This document shows positions 21,884 through 30,518 of a DNA stretch of 37,883 nucleotides, one piece after another. The stretch comes from Calidifontimicrobium sp964618555 (GTDB lineage: Bacteria > Pseudomonadota > Gammaproteobacteria > Burkholderiales > Burkholderiaceae_C), in NCBI GenBank assembly GCA_964618555.1, contig CAZUBF010000016.1, positions 1 through 37,883 of the forward strand, read 5' to 3'. A program made the translations under genes and the position numbers. Numbering within the stretch: position 1 is the first letter of the stretch; each line of letters begins with the position of its first letter. The notes below the pieces were generated by a model. The model searched no databases and was not told where the DNA came from. It saw only the letters and a list, made by a program, of their open reading frames with translations.

Positions 21884-23056
21884 ATGGCCGACGAGTCTTC
21901 ATCCCAAAACAAGACCCTGCCCGCGACGCCGCGCAAGCTGCGCAAGGCGCGCGAGCAGGGGCAGGTGGCGCGCTCGCGCGACCTCGGGCACTTCGCCGCC
22001 GTCGCCGGCGGCGGCGCCGCACTCGTGGCCGCGGCGCCGCAGGTCGCCGGGTGGCTGCGCCAGCTGGTGGCCGACGGGCTGCGTCTCGAGCCGCGCCACC
22101 TGGCCGACCCGTCGCAAATGACCGAACAGCTCGCCCGGGCGGCCACGCACTGGGCCTGGGTGGTGGTGCCGCTGGGACTGCTGGTGGTCGCGCTCGCCGC
22201 GGCGGCGGCGACGCTGGCCGGCGGCTGGAACTTCACGCTGCAGCCGCTGGCGCCCAGGTTCGGCAAGCTCGACCCGATCGCCGGGCTGGGCCGCGTGTTC
22301 TCCAAGCACCAGCTGACCGAGACCCTGAAGGCCAGCGTGCTGGCGCTGGTGCTCGGCGGCGTCGGCGCCTGGTACATGCAGGCGCACCTGGGCGACCTGC
22401 AGCAGGTGCTGGCGCTGCCGCTGCCGGCGGCGGTGGGGCAGGCGGGCGCGATCCTGCTCGGCGGCCTGGCGCTGCTGGCGCTGGCGCTGGCCGCGTTCGC
22501 GCTGGTCGACGTGCCGTTGCAGCGCCATCAACTGCGCGAGCGGCTGAAGATGAGCCACCAGGAACTCAGGCAGGAGCTCAAGGAGGTCGAGGGCAACCCC
22601 GAGATCAAGGGCAAGCTGCGCGCGCGCATGCGCGAAATGTCGCGCACGCGCATGCTCACCGCGGTGCCTGGCGCCGACCTGGTGGTGATGAACCCGACGC
22701 ACTACGCCGTGGCGCTGAAGTACGACGAGGGTTCGATGGGCGCGCCGCGCGTCGTTGCCAAGGGCACCGACCTGCTGGCGATGAAGATCCGCGACCTGGC
22801 GCGCGAGTCGCGCGTGCCGGTGCTGCAGGCGCCGCCGCTGGCGCGCGCGCTGTACGCGCACACCGAGGTCGACCGCGAGATCCCCGCCGCGCTGTTCGCC
22901 GCGGTGGCGCAGGTGCTGGCGCACGTGTACCGCCTGCGCGCCCAGGTCGGCCGCGGCGGCGTCGGCGACATCGACGCGATGGCGCTGCCGCCGCTGCCGG
23001 TGCCGCCCGAACTCGACCCGCAGCACGGCCGCGCGGCCGTGGGGGGTGAGGCGTGA
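21884..23056 (+). CDS. flhB: Flagellar type III export gate protein FlhB
   Basis: A 390-residue inner-membrane protein of the flagellar export apparatus that switches substrate class after autocleavage. Seen: the N-terminal KTLPATPRKLRKAREQGQVA, four hydrophobic segments (about 32-55, 88-112, 145-165, 185-210), and the cytoplasmic cleavage motif NPTH at residues 270-273 followed by YAVALKY. It is full-length with a short alanine/proline C-terminal tail. The stop overlaps the flhA GTG by 4 bases. First gene of flhB-flhA-flhF-flhG-fliA. Confidence 0.95.
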   Translation: MADESSSQNKTLPATPRKLRKAREQGQVARSRDLGHFAAVAGGGAALVAAAPQVAGWLRQLVADGLRLEPRHLADPSQMTEQLARAATHWAWVVVPLGLLVVALAAAAATLAGGWNFTLQPLAPRFGKLDPIAGLGRVFSKHQLTETLKASVLALVLGGVGAWYMQAHLGDLQQVLALPLPAAVGQAGAILLGGLALLALALAAFALVDVPLQRHQLRERLKMSHQELRQELKEVEGNPEIKGKLRARMREMSRTRMLTAVPGADLVVMNPTHYAVALKYDEGSMGAPRVVAKGTDLLAMKIRDLARESRVPVLQAPPLARALYAHTEVDREIPAALFAAVAQVLAHVYRLRAQVGRGGVGDIDAMALPPLPVPPELDPQHGRAAVGGEA

Positions 23057-25149
23057 ACGCGCTGGTGCAGCAGGTGCAGGGCCTGCTCGGCGCGCGCGAG
23101 GCCACGGCGACGGCGGTGAAGACGCTGCTGGCGCCGCTGTTCATCGTCATGGTGCTGGCGATGATGGTGCTGCCGCTGCCACCGTTCCTGCTCGACCTGC
23201 TGTTCACGTTCAACATCGCGCTGGCGCTGGTGGTCATGCTGGTGGCGGCGCACATGGTCAGGCCGCTGGACTTCGCCGCGTTCCCGGCGGTGCTGCTGCT
23301 GACCACGCTGCTGCGACTGAGCCTGAACGTGGCCTCGACGCGCGTCGTGCTGATGGAAGGCCACACCGGCACCGGCGCCGCCGGCAAGGTCATCGAGAGC
23401 TTCGGCCACTTCCTGATCGGCGGCAACTTCGCGGTCGGCCTGATCGTGTTCGCGATCCTGGTGGTCATCAACTTCATCGTCGTCACCAAGGGCGCCGAGC
23501 GCGTCGCCGAGGTCGGCGCGCGCTTCACGCTCGACGCGATGCCGGGCAAGCAGATGGCGATCGACGCCGACCTCAACGCCGGGCTGATCGACGAGAAGGA
23601 GGCCAAGCGCCGCCGCGCCGAGGTCGGCGAGGAGGCCGAGTTCTTCGGGTCGATGGACGGCGCGAGCAAGTTCGTGCGCGGCGACGCGATCGCCGGGCTG
23701 CTGATCCTGGTGATCAACGTCGTCGGCGGCCTGGTGATCGGCATCGTGCAGCACGGCCTGTCGGCCGCCGATGCGGCGAACAATTACGTGCTGCTGGCGG
23801 TGGGCGACGCGCTGGTCGCGCAGGTGCCGGCGCTGCTGATCTCGGTGGCCGCGGCGATGGTCGTCACGCGCGTCGGCAAGGGGCAGGACCTGGGCACGCA
23901 GATCCGCGCGCAGGTGTTCGACTCGCCGAAGGCGCTGGCGCTGGCCGCCGGCATCGTCGGCGCGCTCGGGCTGATCCCGGGCATGCCCAACCTGGTGTTC
24001 CTGCTGCTCGGCGCGGCGCTGGGTGCGGCGGCCTGGGCGCTGCACCGCCGAGCACAGCACGCGCGGGCGCAGCCCGCGCCGGCCGCCGCCGAGGCCGCAC
24101 CGGCGAACGCCGAGGCCAGCTGGGACGACCTGGTGCCGGTGGACACGCTGGGCCTGGAGGTCGGCTACCGGCTGATCGCGCTGGTCGACAAGTCGCGCGC
24201 CGGCGACCTGCTCGCGCGCATCAAGGGCGTGCGCAAGAAGTTCGCTCAGGACGTCGGCTTCCTGCCGCCGCCGGTGCACATCCGCGACAACCTCGACCTC
24301 AAGCCGGGCGTGTACCGCGTGACGCTTCGCGGTGCGGTGGTCGGCGAGGGCGAGGCCTACCCCGGCATGCTGCTGGCGATCAACCCGGGCGGCGCGACGC
24401 AGAGGCTGCCCGGCACCGCGACCACCGATCCGGCGTTCGGGCTGCCCGCCGTGTGGATCGACGAGCGCCACCGCGAGCAGGCCCAAATGGCCGGGTTCAC
24501 CGTCGTTGATTGCTCGACCGTCATCGCGACCCACCTCTCACACTTGATGCAGGTCCACGCCGCCCGGCTGCTCGGGCGCGTGGAGACGCAGGCGCTGGTC
24601 GACCACGTGACCAAGCTGGCACCCAAGCTGATCGAAGACGTGATCCCCAAGATGGTCGCCATCGCCACGCTGCAGAAGGTGCTGCAGCTGCTGCTCGAGG
24701 AAGGCGTGCACATCCGCGACCTGCGCTCGATCGTCGAGTGCCTGGCCGAGCACGCCTCGACGGTGACCGACGCGCACGAACTGGCGCGGCGCGTGCGCAT
24801 CCACCTGTCGCCGGCGATCGTGCATCAGATCTACGGCGCGGTGAAGGAGCTCGACGTGATCGCGCTCGACCCCGAGCTCGAGCGGCTGGTGACGCAGGCG
24901 CTGAACTCGCCGCACGGCGCCGCGCTCGACCCCGGCATCGCCGACACGCTGGCGCGCAGCGCCGCCGACACCTCGCGCCAGCAGGAGGACCTGGGCGTGC
25001 CCGCGTGCCTGCTGGTGCCCGACCCGATCCGCGCGCCGATGGCGCAGCTGCTGCGCCGCGCCGCGCCGCGGCTGAAGGTGCTCGGCCACAGCGAGATCCC
25101 TGACACCCACACGATCCGTATCGGCTCGATCATCGGAGGCACCGCATGA
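23053..25149 (+). CDS. flhA: Flagellar type III export channel protein FlhA
   Basis: A 698-residue export-gate component. The N-terminal half has about eight membrane segments and the FHIPEP family region (LLFTFNIALALVVML, RPLDFAAFPAVLLLTTLLRL, SLNVASTRVVL, then the GGNFAVGLIVFAILVVINF and DAMPGKQMAIDADLNAGLI loop). The C-terminal half from about residue 340 is the cytoplasmic domain that docks chaperone-substrate complexes. GGGGTGAGG precedes the GTG start, which overlaps flhB; the stop overlaps the flhF ATG. The length is normal. Confidence 0.96.
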   Translation: MNALVQQVQGLLGAREATATAVKTLLAPLFIVMVLAMMVLPLPPFLLDLLFTFNIALALVVMLVAAHMVRPLDFAAFPAVLLLTTLLRLSLNVASTRVVLMEGHTGTGAAGKVIESFGHFLIGGNFAVGLIVFAILVVINFIVVTKGAERVAEVGARFTLDAMPGKQMAIDADLNAGLIDEKEAKRRRAEVGEEAEFFGSMDGASKFVRGDAIAGLLILVINVVGGLVIGIVQHGLSAADAANNYVLLAVGDALVAQVPALLISVAAAMVVTRVGKGQDLGTQIRAQVFDSPKALALAAGIVGALGLIPGMPNLVFLLLGAALGAAAWALHRRAQHARAQPAPAAAEAAPANAEASWDDLVPVDTLGLEVGYRLIALVDKSRAGDLLARIKGVRKKFAQDVGFLPPPVHIRDNLDLKPGVYRVTLRGAVVGEGEAYPGMLLAINPGGATQRLPGTATTDPAFGLPAVWIDERHREQAQMAGFTVVDCSTVIATHLSHLMQVHAARLLGRVETQALVDHVTKLAPKLIEDVIPKMVAIATLQKVLQLLLEEGVHIRDLRSIVECLAEHASTVTDAHELARRVRIHLSPAIVHQIYGAVKELDVIALDPELERLVTQALNSPHGAALDPGIADTLARSAADTSRQQEDLGVPACLLVPDPIRAPMAQLLRRAAPRLKVLGHSEIPDTHTIRIGSIIGGTA

Positions 25150-26720
25150 ACGTCAAGCGCTTCACCGCCCGCACCTCGCGCGAGGCCCTGCACGCGGTGC
25201 GGCAGGCCTTCGGCGAGCACGCCGTGGTGCTGTCGACGCGGCCCTGCGTCGACGGCGTCGAGGTGCTGGCGATGCCCAGCGACGGGCTGCAGCACATCGA
25301 ACGTGTTGCGCAGACCGCGCCGAAGGCGCAGCCGGCGCCGACGCCCGAGCGACTCGAGGCGCGCGCCGCCGCGGCGCTGCGGCGCGGCGAGCGCGTCGAG
25401 CCGAAGCTCGACCTCGAGCGCGACTTCGCGCCGACGCAGAGCCCCGAGCCCGACGCCGAGATCGACACCGACGTCGGCCGCGACGTCGAGCGCCTGTCGA
25501 TGAGCACGCTGTCGTTCCAGGACTACGTGCGCGAGCGCATGCTCAAGCGCCGCCAGGCGGCGCTGGCACCGAAGCCGCGCGCCGCGGCGGCGGCGGCGGC
25601 CGAGCCGGTGCCCGTGCCGCCTGCCGCGCCGGTCGCGCCGGTCGCGCCGCCGCTGCCGGCGTCCGAGTCCCGCAGCGCCGACGCCGCGTCGCCGCGCCAG
25701 GCGCAGCGCGCGCCGGTGCTGCACGACGAGATCCGCGTCGACCCCGGCTTCGCGGTCGACGCCGGCGCGTCGCGGCGCGACCAGGCCGAGATGATGAACG
25801 AGCTGCGCGCGATGAAGGGCCTGATCGAGCAGCGCTTCGGCGCGCTGGCGTTCATGGAAAAGCTGCAGCGCAGCCCGGCGCAGGCCACGCTCAGCCAGCG
25901 CCTGCTCGACGCCGGCTTCTCGCCGGCGCTGATCCGCAAGCTCGGCGAGGCGCTGCCCGCCGACGTCGCCGACCCGGTGGCCTGGGCCGCGGGCGTCCTC
26001 GAGCGCAACCTCGCCGCCGCCGAGCAGGAGCCGCCGATCGAGGACCTCGGCGGCGTGTTCGCGCTGATCGGCTCGACCGGGGTCGGCAAGACCACGACCA
26101 CCGCGAAGATCGCCGCCGCCTTCGCCACGCGCCACGGCGCCGCGCACCTGGGGCTGATCACGCTCGACGCCTACCGCGTCGCGGCGCACGAGCAGCTGCG
26201 CACTTACGGGCGCATCCTCGGCGTGCCGGTGCACACCGCCCACGACCGCGCGTCGCTCGAGGACCTGCTCGACCTGCTGAGCGCGAAGAAGATGGTGCTC
26301 ATCGACACCGCCGGCATGGCGCAGCGCGACAGCCGCACCCGCGAGCTGCTCGACATGCTGCAGCACCGCAGCGTGCAGAAGCTGCTGGTCGTCAACGCCG
26401 CCGCGCAGGGCGAGACCATCGACGACGTGATGCTGTCGTGGCGCGCCAGCGCGTGCCGCGGCGCGGTGCTCAGCAAGATCGACGAGGCGGTCAAGCTCGG
26501 GCCGGCGCTCGACGCGCTGATCCGCCACAAGCTGCACCTGCTCGGCGTGGCCAACGGCCAGCGCGTGCCCGAGGACTGGCACCGCCTGTCTTCGCAGGCG
26601 CTGGTGCAGCGCGCGCTGCGCGCGCAGCCGCCGGGTGCGTGGCAGATGGACCGCGACGACGTCAGCCTGGTGTTCGCCGCGCTGCCCGCGGCGGCTGCGC
26701 CGGCCGCGCTGCACGCCTGA
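25146..26720 (+). CDS. flhF: Flagellar SRP-like GTPase FlhF
   Basis: A 524-residue GTPase that selects the site of flagellar assembly, usually the pole. The N-terminal domain begins MNVKRFTARTSREALHAVRQ and is followed by a long Ala/Pro/Arg linker. The SRP54-type GTPase has G1 GSTGVGKTTTTAKIA from residue 309, then LITLDAYRVAAHEQLRTYG, then the LIDTAGM G3 box and a LSKIDEA G4-like box. All nucleotide motifs look intact. It overlaps flhA by 4 bases and is followed after 13 bases by flhG, its expected activator. Confidence 0.94.
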   Translation: MNVKRFTARTSREALHAVRQAFGEHAVVLSTRPCVDGVEVLAMPSDGLQHIERVAQTAPKAQPAPTPERLEARAAAALRRGERVEPKLDLERDFAPTQSPEPDAEIDTDVGRDVERLSMSTLSFQDYVRERMLKRRQAALAPKPRAAAAAAAEPVPVPPAAPVAPVAPPLPASESRSADAASPRQAQRAPVLHDEIRVDPGFAVDAGASRRDQAEMMNELRAMKGLIEQRFGALAFMEKLQRSPAQATLSQRLLDAGFSPALIRKLGEALPADVADPVAWAAGVLERNLAAAEQEPPIEDLGGVFALIGSTGVGKTTTTAKIAAAFATRHGAAHLGLITLDAYRVAAHEQLRTYGRILGVPVHTAHDRASLEDLLDLLSAKKMVLIDTAGMAQRDSRTRELLDMLQHRSVQKLLVVNAAAQGETIDDVMLSWRASACRGAVLSKIDEAVKLGPALDALIRHKLHLLGVANGQRVPEDWHRLSSQALVQRALRAQPPGAWQMDRDDVSLVFAALPAAAAPAALHA

Positions 26721-26733
26721 GCGCCGGGCCGCC

Positions 26734-27531
26734 ATGATCGACTTCTACGCCTCGCGCCCCGCGCCGCTGGACCAGGCCGACGGTCTGCGGCGGCTGTTCG
26801 CCGGGCCGCGCGTCGGCCACGTCGCGCTGGTGGCCAACGCGCGCGTGCCGTTCGCCGGCGTGCTGCTCGAACGGCTGACCGCGGCGTTCACCGCGCAGGG
26901 CCGCCGCACGCTGGTCGTCGACGCCGCCGACGACTCGCCGGCGCCGCACGAGCTCAGCGGGCTCGACCTGGGCGCTTGCATCGAGCCGCTGTCGCCCGAG
27001 GTCTCGTACCTGGCCGCGCGCGGGCTGCCGTTGCGCCACGTCGACACGCGCGGCAGCGCCGCGCGCCTGCTCGACGCGCTGGCCCACGCCGCGCCGCGCG
27101 CCGACGTGATCGTCGTGCACGCCGGCGCGGGCGACCTGGCGCGGCTGTTCATGCGCCGCCCGGTGCGCCCGGTGCTGATGGCCGCCGACCACCCGGCCAG
27201 CGTCACCGACGCCTACGCCAGCCTGAAGCGGCTGGCGCTGCGCCACGGGCTGATGAGCTTCGACCTGTTGCTCGCGGTGTCGGCGAGTTCGCCGCGGCGC
27301 GAGCGCATCGCGCCCCAGCTCGCCGGCTGTGCCGACCGCTTCCTCGGTGCCGCGCTGCACGACTGGGCCGCGGTCGACCCGGCCGGTGACCCCGCCGACG
27401 CACCCGACGCGGCGCTGCTGCGGGTGGCGCGCGCTCTGCTGGAGCCGGTCGACGACCGCCCGCACGTGCCGGTGCCCGTGCACGCCACCCTCGCGACCCC
27501 GACGCCGGCGCATGCGCCGGCCTGGAACTGA
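26734..27531 (+). CDS. flhG: Degenerate FlhG/FleN-like MinD-family protein
   Basis: 265 residues between flhF and fliA, the invariable flhG position. Seen: MIDFYASRPAPLDQADGLRR, then VGHVALVANARVPFAGVLLE, TLVVDAADDSPAPHELSGLD and a VIVVHAGAGDLARLF region, then LMAADHPASVTDAYASLKRL, which matches the MinD/FlhG helix. The deviant Walker A (GKGGVGKT in normal FlhG) is replaced by ANARVPFAG without the two lysines, so ATP binding in the usual way is doubtful. The name is by synteny and partial fold match. The start is ATG 26734 with only a weak ribosome site. Confidence 0.75.
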   Translation: MIDFYASRPAPLDQADGLRRLFAGPRVGHVALVANARVPFAGVLLERLTAAFTAQGRRTLVVDAADDSPAPHELSGLDLGACIEPLSPEVSYLAARGLPLRHVDTRGSAARLLDALAHAAPRADVIVVHAGAGDLARLFMRRPVRPVLMAADHPASVTDAYASLKRLALRHGLMSFDLLLAVSASSPRRERIAPQLAGCADRFLGAALHDWAAVDPAGDPADAPDAALLRVARALLEPVDDRPHVPVPVHATLATPTPAHAPAWN

Positions 27532-27551
27532 CGATCCCCGGAGCCCGACCG

Positions 27552-28265
27552 ATGTACACCGCCAAAGGCCGACTCGACCACAGCCACCTGCTCAAGCAGT
27601 ACAGCCCGCTGGTGCGCCGCCTGGCGCACCAGATGATCGCCAAGCTGCCGGCCAACGTGGAGATCGACGACCTGATCCAGGTCGGCATGATCGGCCTGAA
27701 CGACGCGCTCGGCCGCTTCGACGCGGCGCAGGGCGTGCAGTTCGAGACCTTCGCGACGCAGCGCATCCGCGGCGCGATGCTCGACGAGCTGCGCGGCAGC
27801 GACTGGATGAGCCGCGGCAACCGCCGCCAGCAGCGCAGCATCGAGAGCGCGGTGCACAAGCTCGAGCAGAAGCTCGGCCGCGCGCCCAACGAGAGCGAGA
27901 TCGCCGCCGAGATGGGGCTGGGCCTGGGCGAGTACCAGGAACTGCTGGGCAAGGTGCGCGGCACGCAGCTCGTCTACCTCGAGGACATGAGCGGCGACGA
28001 CGGCGACGACAGCTACCTCGACCGCCACGTCGCCGACGAGGACGCCAACCCGATGGGACTGCTGCAGGACCGGCGCATGCGCGAGGCGCTGGTCGCGGCG
28101 ATCAAGAACCTGCCCGAGCGCGAGCAGTTCGTGATGAGCATGTACTACGAGCAGGACATGAACCTCAAGGAGATCGCCGCGGTGCTCGGCGTGACCGAGA
28201 GCCGTGTGTGCCAGCTGCACAGCCAGAGCATCGCGCGGCTGCGCGCGAAGCTGCGCGACTGGTGA
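27552..28265 (+). CDS. fliA: Flagellar sigma factor FliA (sigma-28)
   Basis: A 237-residue sigma factor that directs RNA polymerase to late flagellar and chemotaxis promoters. Regions in order: region 2 (LVRRLAHQMIAKLP, IDDLIQVGMIGLNDALGRFD, FETFATQRIRGAMLDELR), region 3 (KLEQKLGRAPNESEIAAEMG) and region 4 (LPEREQFVMSMYYEQDMNLK, EIAAVLGVTESRVCQLHSQ). It is complete. GGAG precedes ATG 27552. Its antagonist FlgM is encoded at 31887-32177. Confidence 0.96.
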   Translation: MYTAKGRLDHSHLLKQYSPLVRRLAHQMIAKLPANVEIDDLIQVGMIGLNDALGRFDAAQGVQFETFATQRIRGAMLDELRGSDWMSRGNRRQQRSIESAVHKLEQKLGRAPNESEIAAEMGLGLGEYQELLGKVRGTQLVYLEDMSGDDGDDSYLDRHVADEDANPMGLLQDRRMREALVAAIKNLPEREQFVMSMYYEQDMNLKEIAAVLGVTESRVCQLHSQSIARLRAKLRDW

Positions 28266-28287
28266 CCCGAACCCCGAGGAGACCGAG

Positions 28288-29652
28288 ATGCTGACCCTGT
28301 TCCGCCGCGGCGCCGCAGCCGCCGCGATCCCGGCGAGCGAACCCGACCCCGCGCCACCCGGCGTCGACGCCGAGGCGCTGGTGCGCCGCCTGGCCAGCGA
28401 GACGGCGCACCTCGGGCGCGAGGCCGCCGAGGTGCGCGGCGTCATCGACGACACGCAGAAGGTGTCGACGCGGCTGGCGCAGTCGGCGCAGGTGCTGGCG
28501 CGCCGGCTCGACGAGGTGGCGCAGGTGCAGCAGGCGATCGGCGCGCACACCGAGCAGGGCGTGGCCGCGGTGGCCGCCGCGCGCGACGCGGTGCAGGCCG
28601 TCGGCGGCGAGGTCGGCGGCATCGTCGACACGCTGCGCGAAGTCTCGGGCGCCGCCGGCGAGATCACGCAGATCGCGCTGCAGACGCGGCTGGTGGCGTT
28701 CAACGCCAGCGTCGAGGCCAAACGCGCCGGCGAGGCCGGTCGCGGCTTCGGCGTCGTCGCCGACGCGGTGAAGGACCTGGCGGCCAAGGTCGAGCAGTCA
28801 TCGAAGCACATCATGGACACCGTCGGCCGGCTCGACGGGCGCATCGCCGCGCTGGCGCGCGAGATCCAGTCGCGTGCCGAAGGAGCGGGCGGGAAGGACG
28901 TCGGCGCGGTGCACCGCGCGCTGGCGCAGGTCGACGACGGCGTCGCGCGCATCGCCGACGCGGCGCGGCGCAGCCGCGAGGTCACCGCCGAGGTCAACCG
29001 CAGCATGGGCGAGATCGAGGCCGACATGCGGCGCAGTGCGCAGGCGCTGGACAGCGCGCTCGGGCGCAGCGAATCGTTCCTCAAGGTCAGCGAGTCGCTG
29101 ATCGAGATGGTCGCCCACGCCGGCGTCGAGACGGAGGACACGCCGTACATCCGTGCCGCGCAGCAGGCCGCGGCGCAGATCTCGCAGCTGCTCGACGACG
29201 CGCTGCGCAGCGGCACCATCGGCGCGCCCGGGCTGTTCGACGAGACCTACGTGCCGATTCCCGGCACGGACCCGCAGCAGCACATGACGCGCTTCGTCGC
29301 CCTCGCCGAGCGGCTGTTCCCGCAGGTGCAGGAGAAGCTGCTGCGCCTGTCCGACAAGGTGGTGTTCGGCATCGCCGTCGACCGCAACGGCTACATCCCC
29401 TGCCACAACCAGAAGTACAACCAGCCGCAGCGCGCCGGCGACACGCTGTGGAACGCCGCGAACAGCCGCGGGCGGCGCATCTTCAACGACCGCACCGGGC
29501 TGGCCAGCGCGCGCAACCAGCGCCCGTTCCTGCTGCAGACCTACCGCCGCGACATGGGCGGCGGCAACTTCGTGGTCATGAAGGAGGCCGCGGCGCCGAT
29601 CACCGTCGACGGCCGCCACTGGGGCGGGTTGCGGCTGGCCTTCAAGTTCTGA
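28288..29652 (+). CDS. Soluble methyl-accepting chemotaxis-like protein with C-terminal sensor domain
   Basis: A 454-residue protein with no membrane segment. The first ~300 residues are coiled coil with an MCP-type signalling tip: ITQIALQTRLVAFNASVEAK and RAGEAGRGFGVVADAVKDLA. The C-terminal ~130 residues form a small sensor-like domain (KVVFGIAVDRNGYIPCHNQK, LWNAANSRGRRIFNDRTG, FLLQTYRRDMGGGNFVVMKE). The domain order is the reverse of membrane receptors. The tip deviates from the usual QTNLLALNAAIEAARAGE. It starts 22 bases after fliA behind GAGGAGA, so it is part of the flagellar operon and probably couples an internal signal to CheA/CheW. Confidence 0.85.
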   Translation: MLTLFRRGAAAAAIPASEPDPAPPGVDAEALVRRLASETAHLGREAAEVRGVIDDTQKVSTRLAQSAQVLARRLDEVAQVQQAIGAHTEQGVAAVAAARDAVQAVGGEVGGIVDTLREVSGAAGEITQIALQTRLVAFNASVEAKRAGEAGRGFGVVADAVKDLAAKVEQSSKHIMDTVGRLDGRIAALAREIQSRAEGAGGKDVGAVHRALAQVDDGVARIADAARRSREVTAEVNRSMGEIEADMRRSAQALDSALGRSESFLKVSESLIEMVAHAGVETEDTPYIRAAQQAAAQISQLLDDALRSGTIGAPGLFDETYVPIPGTDPQQHMTRFVALAERLFPQVQEKLLRLSDKVVFGIAVDRNGYIPCHNQKYNQPQRAGDTLWNAANSRGRRIFNDRTGLASARNQRPFLLQTYRRDMGGGNFVVMKEAAAPITVDGRHWGGLRLAFKF

Positions 29653-29675
29653 CGGTCCCCGCCCCCGGATCGCTT

Positions 29676-29704
29676 GCGGCGCCACCGCCCAGGGGGGGCG
29701 CCGC
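29676..29704 (+). terminator. Hairpin after the chemoreceptor gene
   Basis: GCGGCGCC (29676-29683) pairs perfectly with GGCGCCGC (29697-29704), 24 bases after the stop. No T-run follows. It is a possible end of the flhB operon; the rest of the gap to 29841 shows nothing. Confidence 0.35.
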
Positions 29705-29840
29705 CAGCGCATCGGGCAGGACGCGGGCGCGGCGACCGCTGGGACGCCGCGTGCCCGCGGGTTGCGGTGGCCGCCCGCGCGGCATGGACAACTGATCCGG
29801 CGCAGGAATGCGCGCGGCGGAGCCGGTTAAGCTTGTACGC

Positions 29841-30506
29841 ATGGAACCGACCGCCGCCACGCTCGCCCCGACCGCGCTGATCGACAGCGACCACCCCGAC
29901 GTCGTCGACTTCGCCCGCCGCCACGCGGTGGGCGGCGTTGACCGCGAACGCGCGGTCGCGCTGTACCTGGCCGTGCGCGACGGCTTCCGCTACGACCCGT
30001 ACCGCATCGACCTGTCGCCCGACGGCATGCGCGCCAGCGGGGTGCTCGCGCGCGGCTACGGCTGGTGCGTGCCGAAGGCGGCGCTGCTGGCCGCGGCGGC
30101 GCGCGCGGTGGGGATTCCGGCCAGGCTGGGCTACGCCGACGTGCGCAACCACCTGAGCACCGAACGTCTGCGCCGCCTGCTGGGCACCGACCTGTACATC
30201 TGGCACGGCTACACCGAGCTCTGGCTCGACGGCGCATGGCGCAAGGCCACACCGGCGTTCAACCTCGAGCTGTGCGAGCGCTTCGGGCTGCTGCCGCTCG
30301 AGTTCGACGGCGTCGACGACTCGATCTACCACCCCTACGACCGCGCCGGCCAGCGCCACATGGAGTACGTGCACCAGCGCGGCAGCTTCGACGACATGCC
30401 GCTGGCGCGCCTGGCCGCCGACATCATCGCGACCTACCCGAACTGGGTGTCGGAGCCGGCGTCTTCGGACACGTTCACCGCCGACGTCGAGCGCGAGAAC
30501 GCGTGA
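29841..30506 (+). CDS. Transglutaminase-like cysteine protease-fold protein
   Basis: 221 residues with a transglutaminase-core domain. The catalytic Cys is in ARGYGWCVPKAALLAAAARA, followed by VGIPARLGYADVRNH, then the catalytic His in YIWHGYTELWL and an acidic or amide position near RKATPAFN. In the third position the usual DPT/DTT aspartate looks replaced by ATPAFN. Bacterial members act as proteases, amidases or structural homologues. No signal peptide, so cytoplasmic. An alternative ATG at 29808 exists behind CAGGA; ATG 29841 fits family starts better. It is followed 12 bases later by the Nudix gene. Confidence 0.8.
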   Translation: MEPTAATLAPTALIDSDHPDVVDFARRHAVGGVDRERAVALYLAVRDGFRYDPYRIDLSPDGMRASGVLARGYGWCVPKAALLAAAARAVGIPARLGYADVRNHLSTERLRRLLGTDLYIWHGYTELWLDGAWRKATPAFNLELCERFGLLPLEFDGVDDSIYHPYDRAGQRHMEYVHQRGSFDDMPLARLAADIIATYPNWVSEPASSDTFTADVERENA

Positions 30507-30518
30507 ACCCGCACCCGC

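Noticed and set aside
22702..24534. 610-codon minus-strand frame opposite flhB/flhA
   Set aside because: Antisense of strongly conserved flagellar genes, low-complexity His/Arg/Gln sequence, no family pattern.
25303..25660. Alanine/arginine-rich and proline-rich repeats in flhF suggesting a separate small gene or tandem repeat
   Set aside because: This is the normal low-complexity linker between the FlhF N-terminal and GTPase domains; the frame is continuous.
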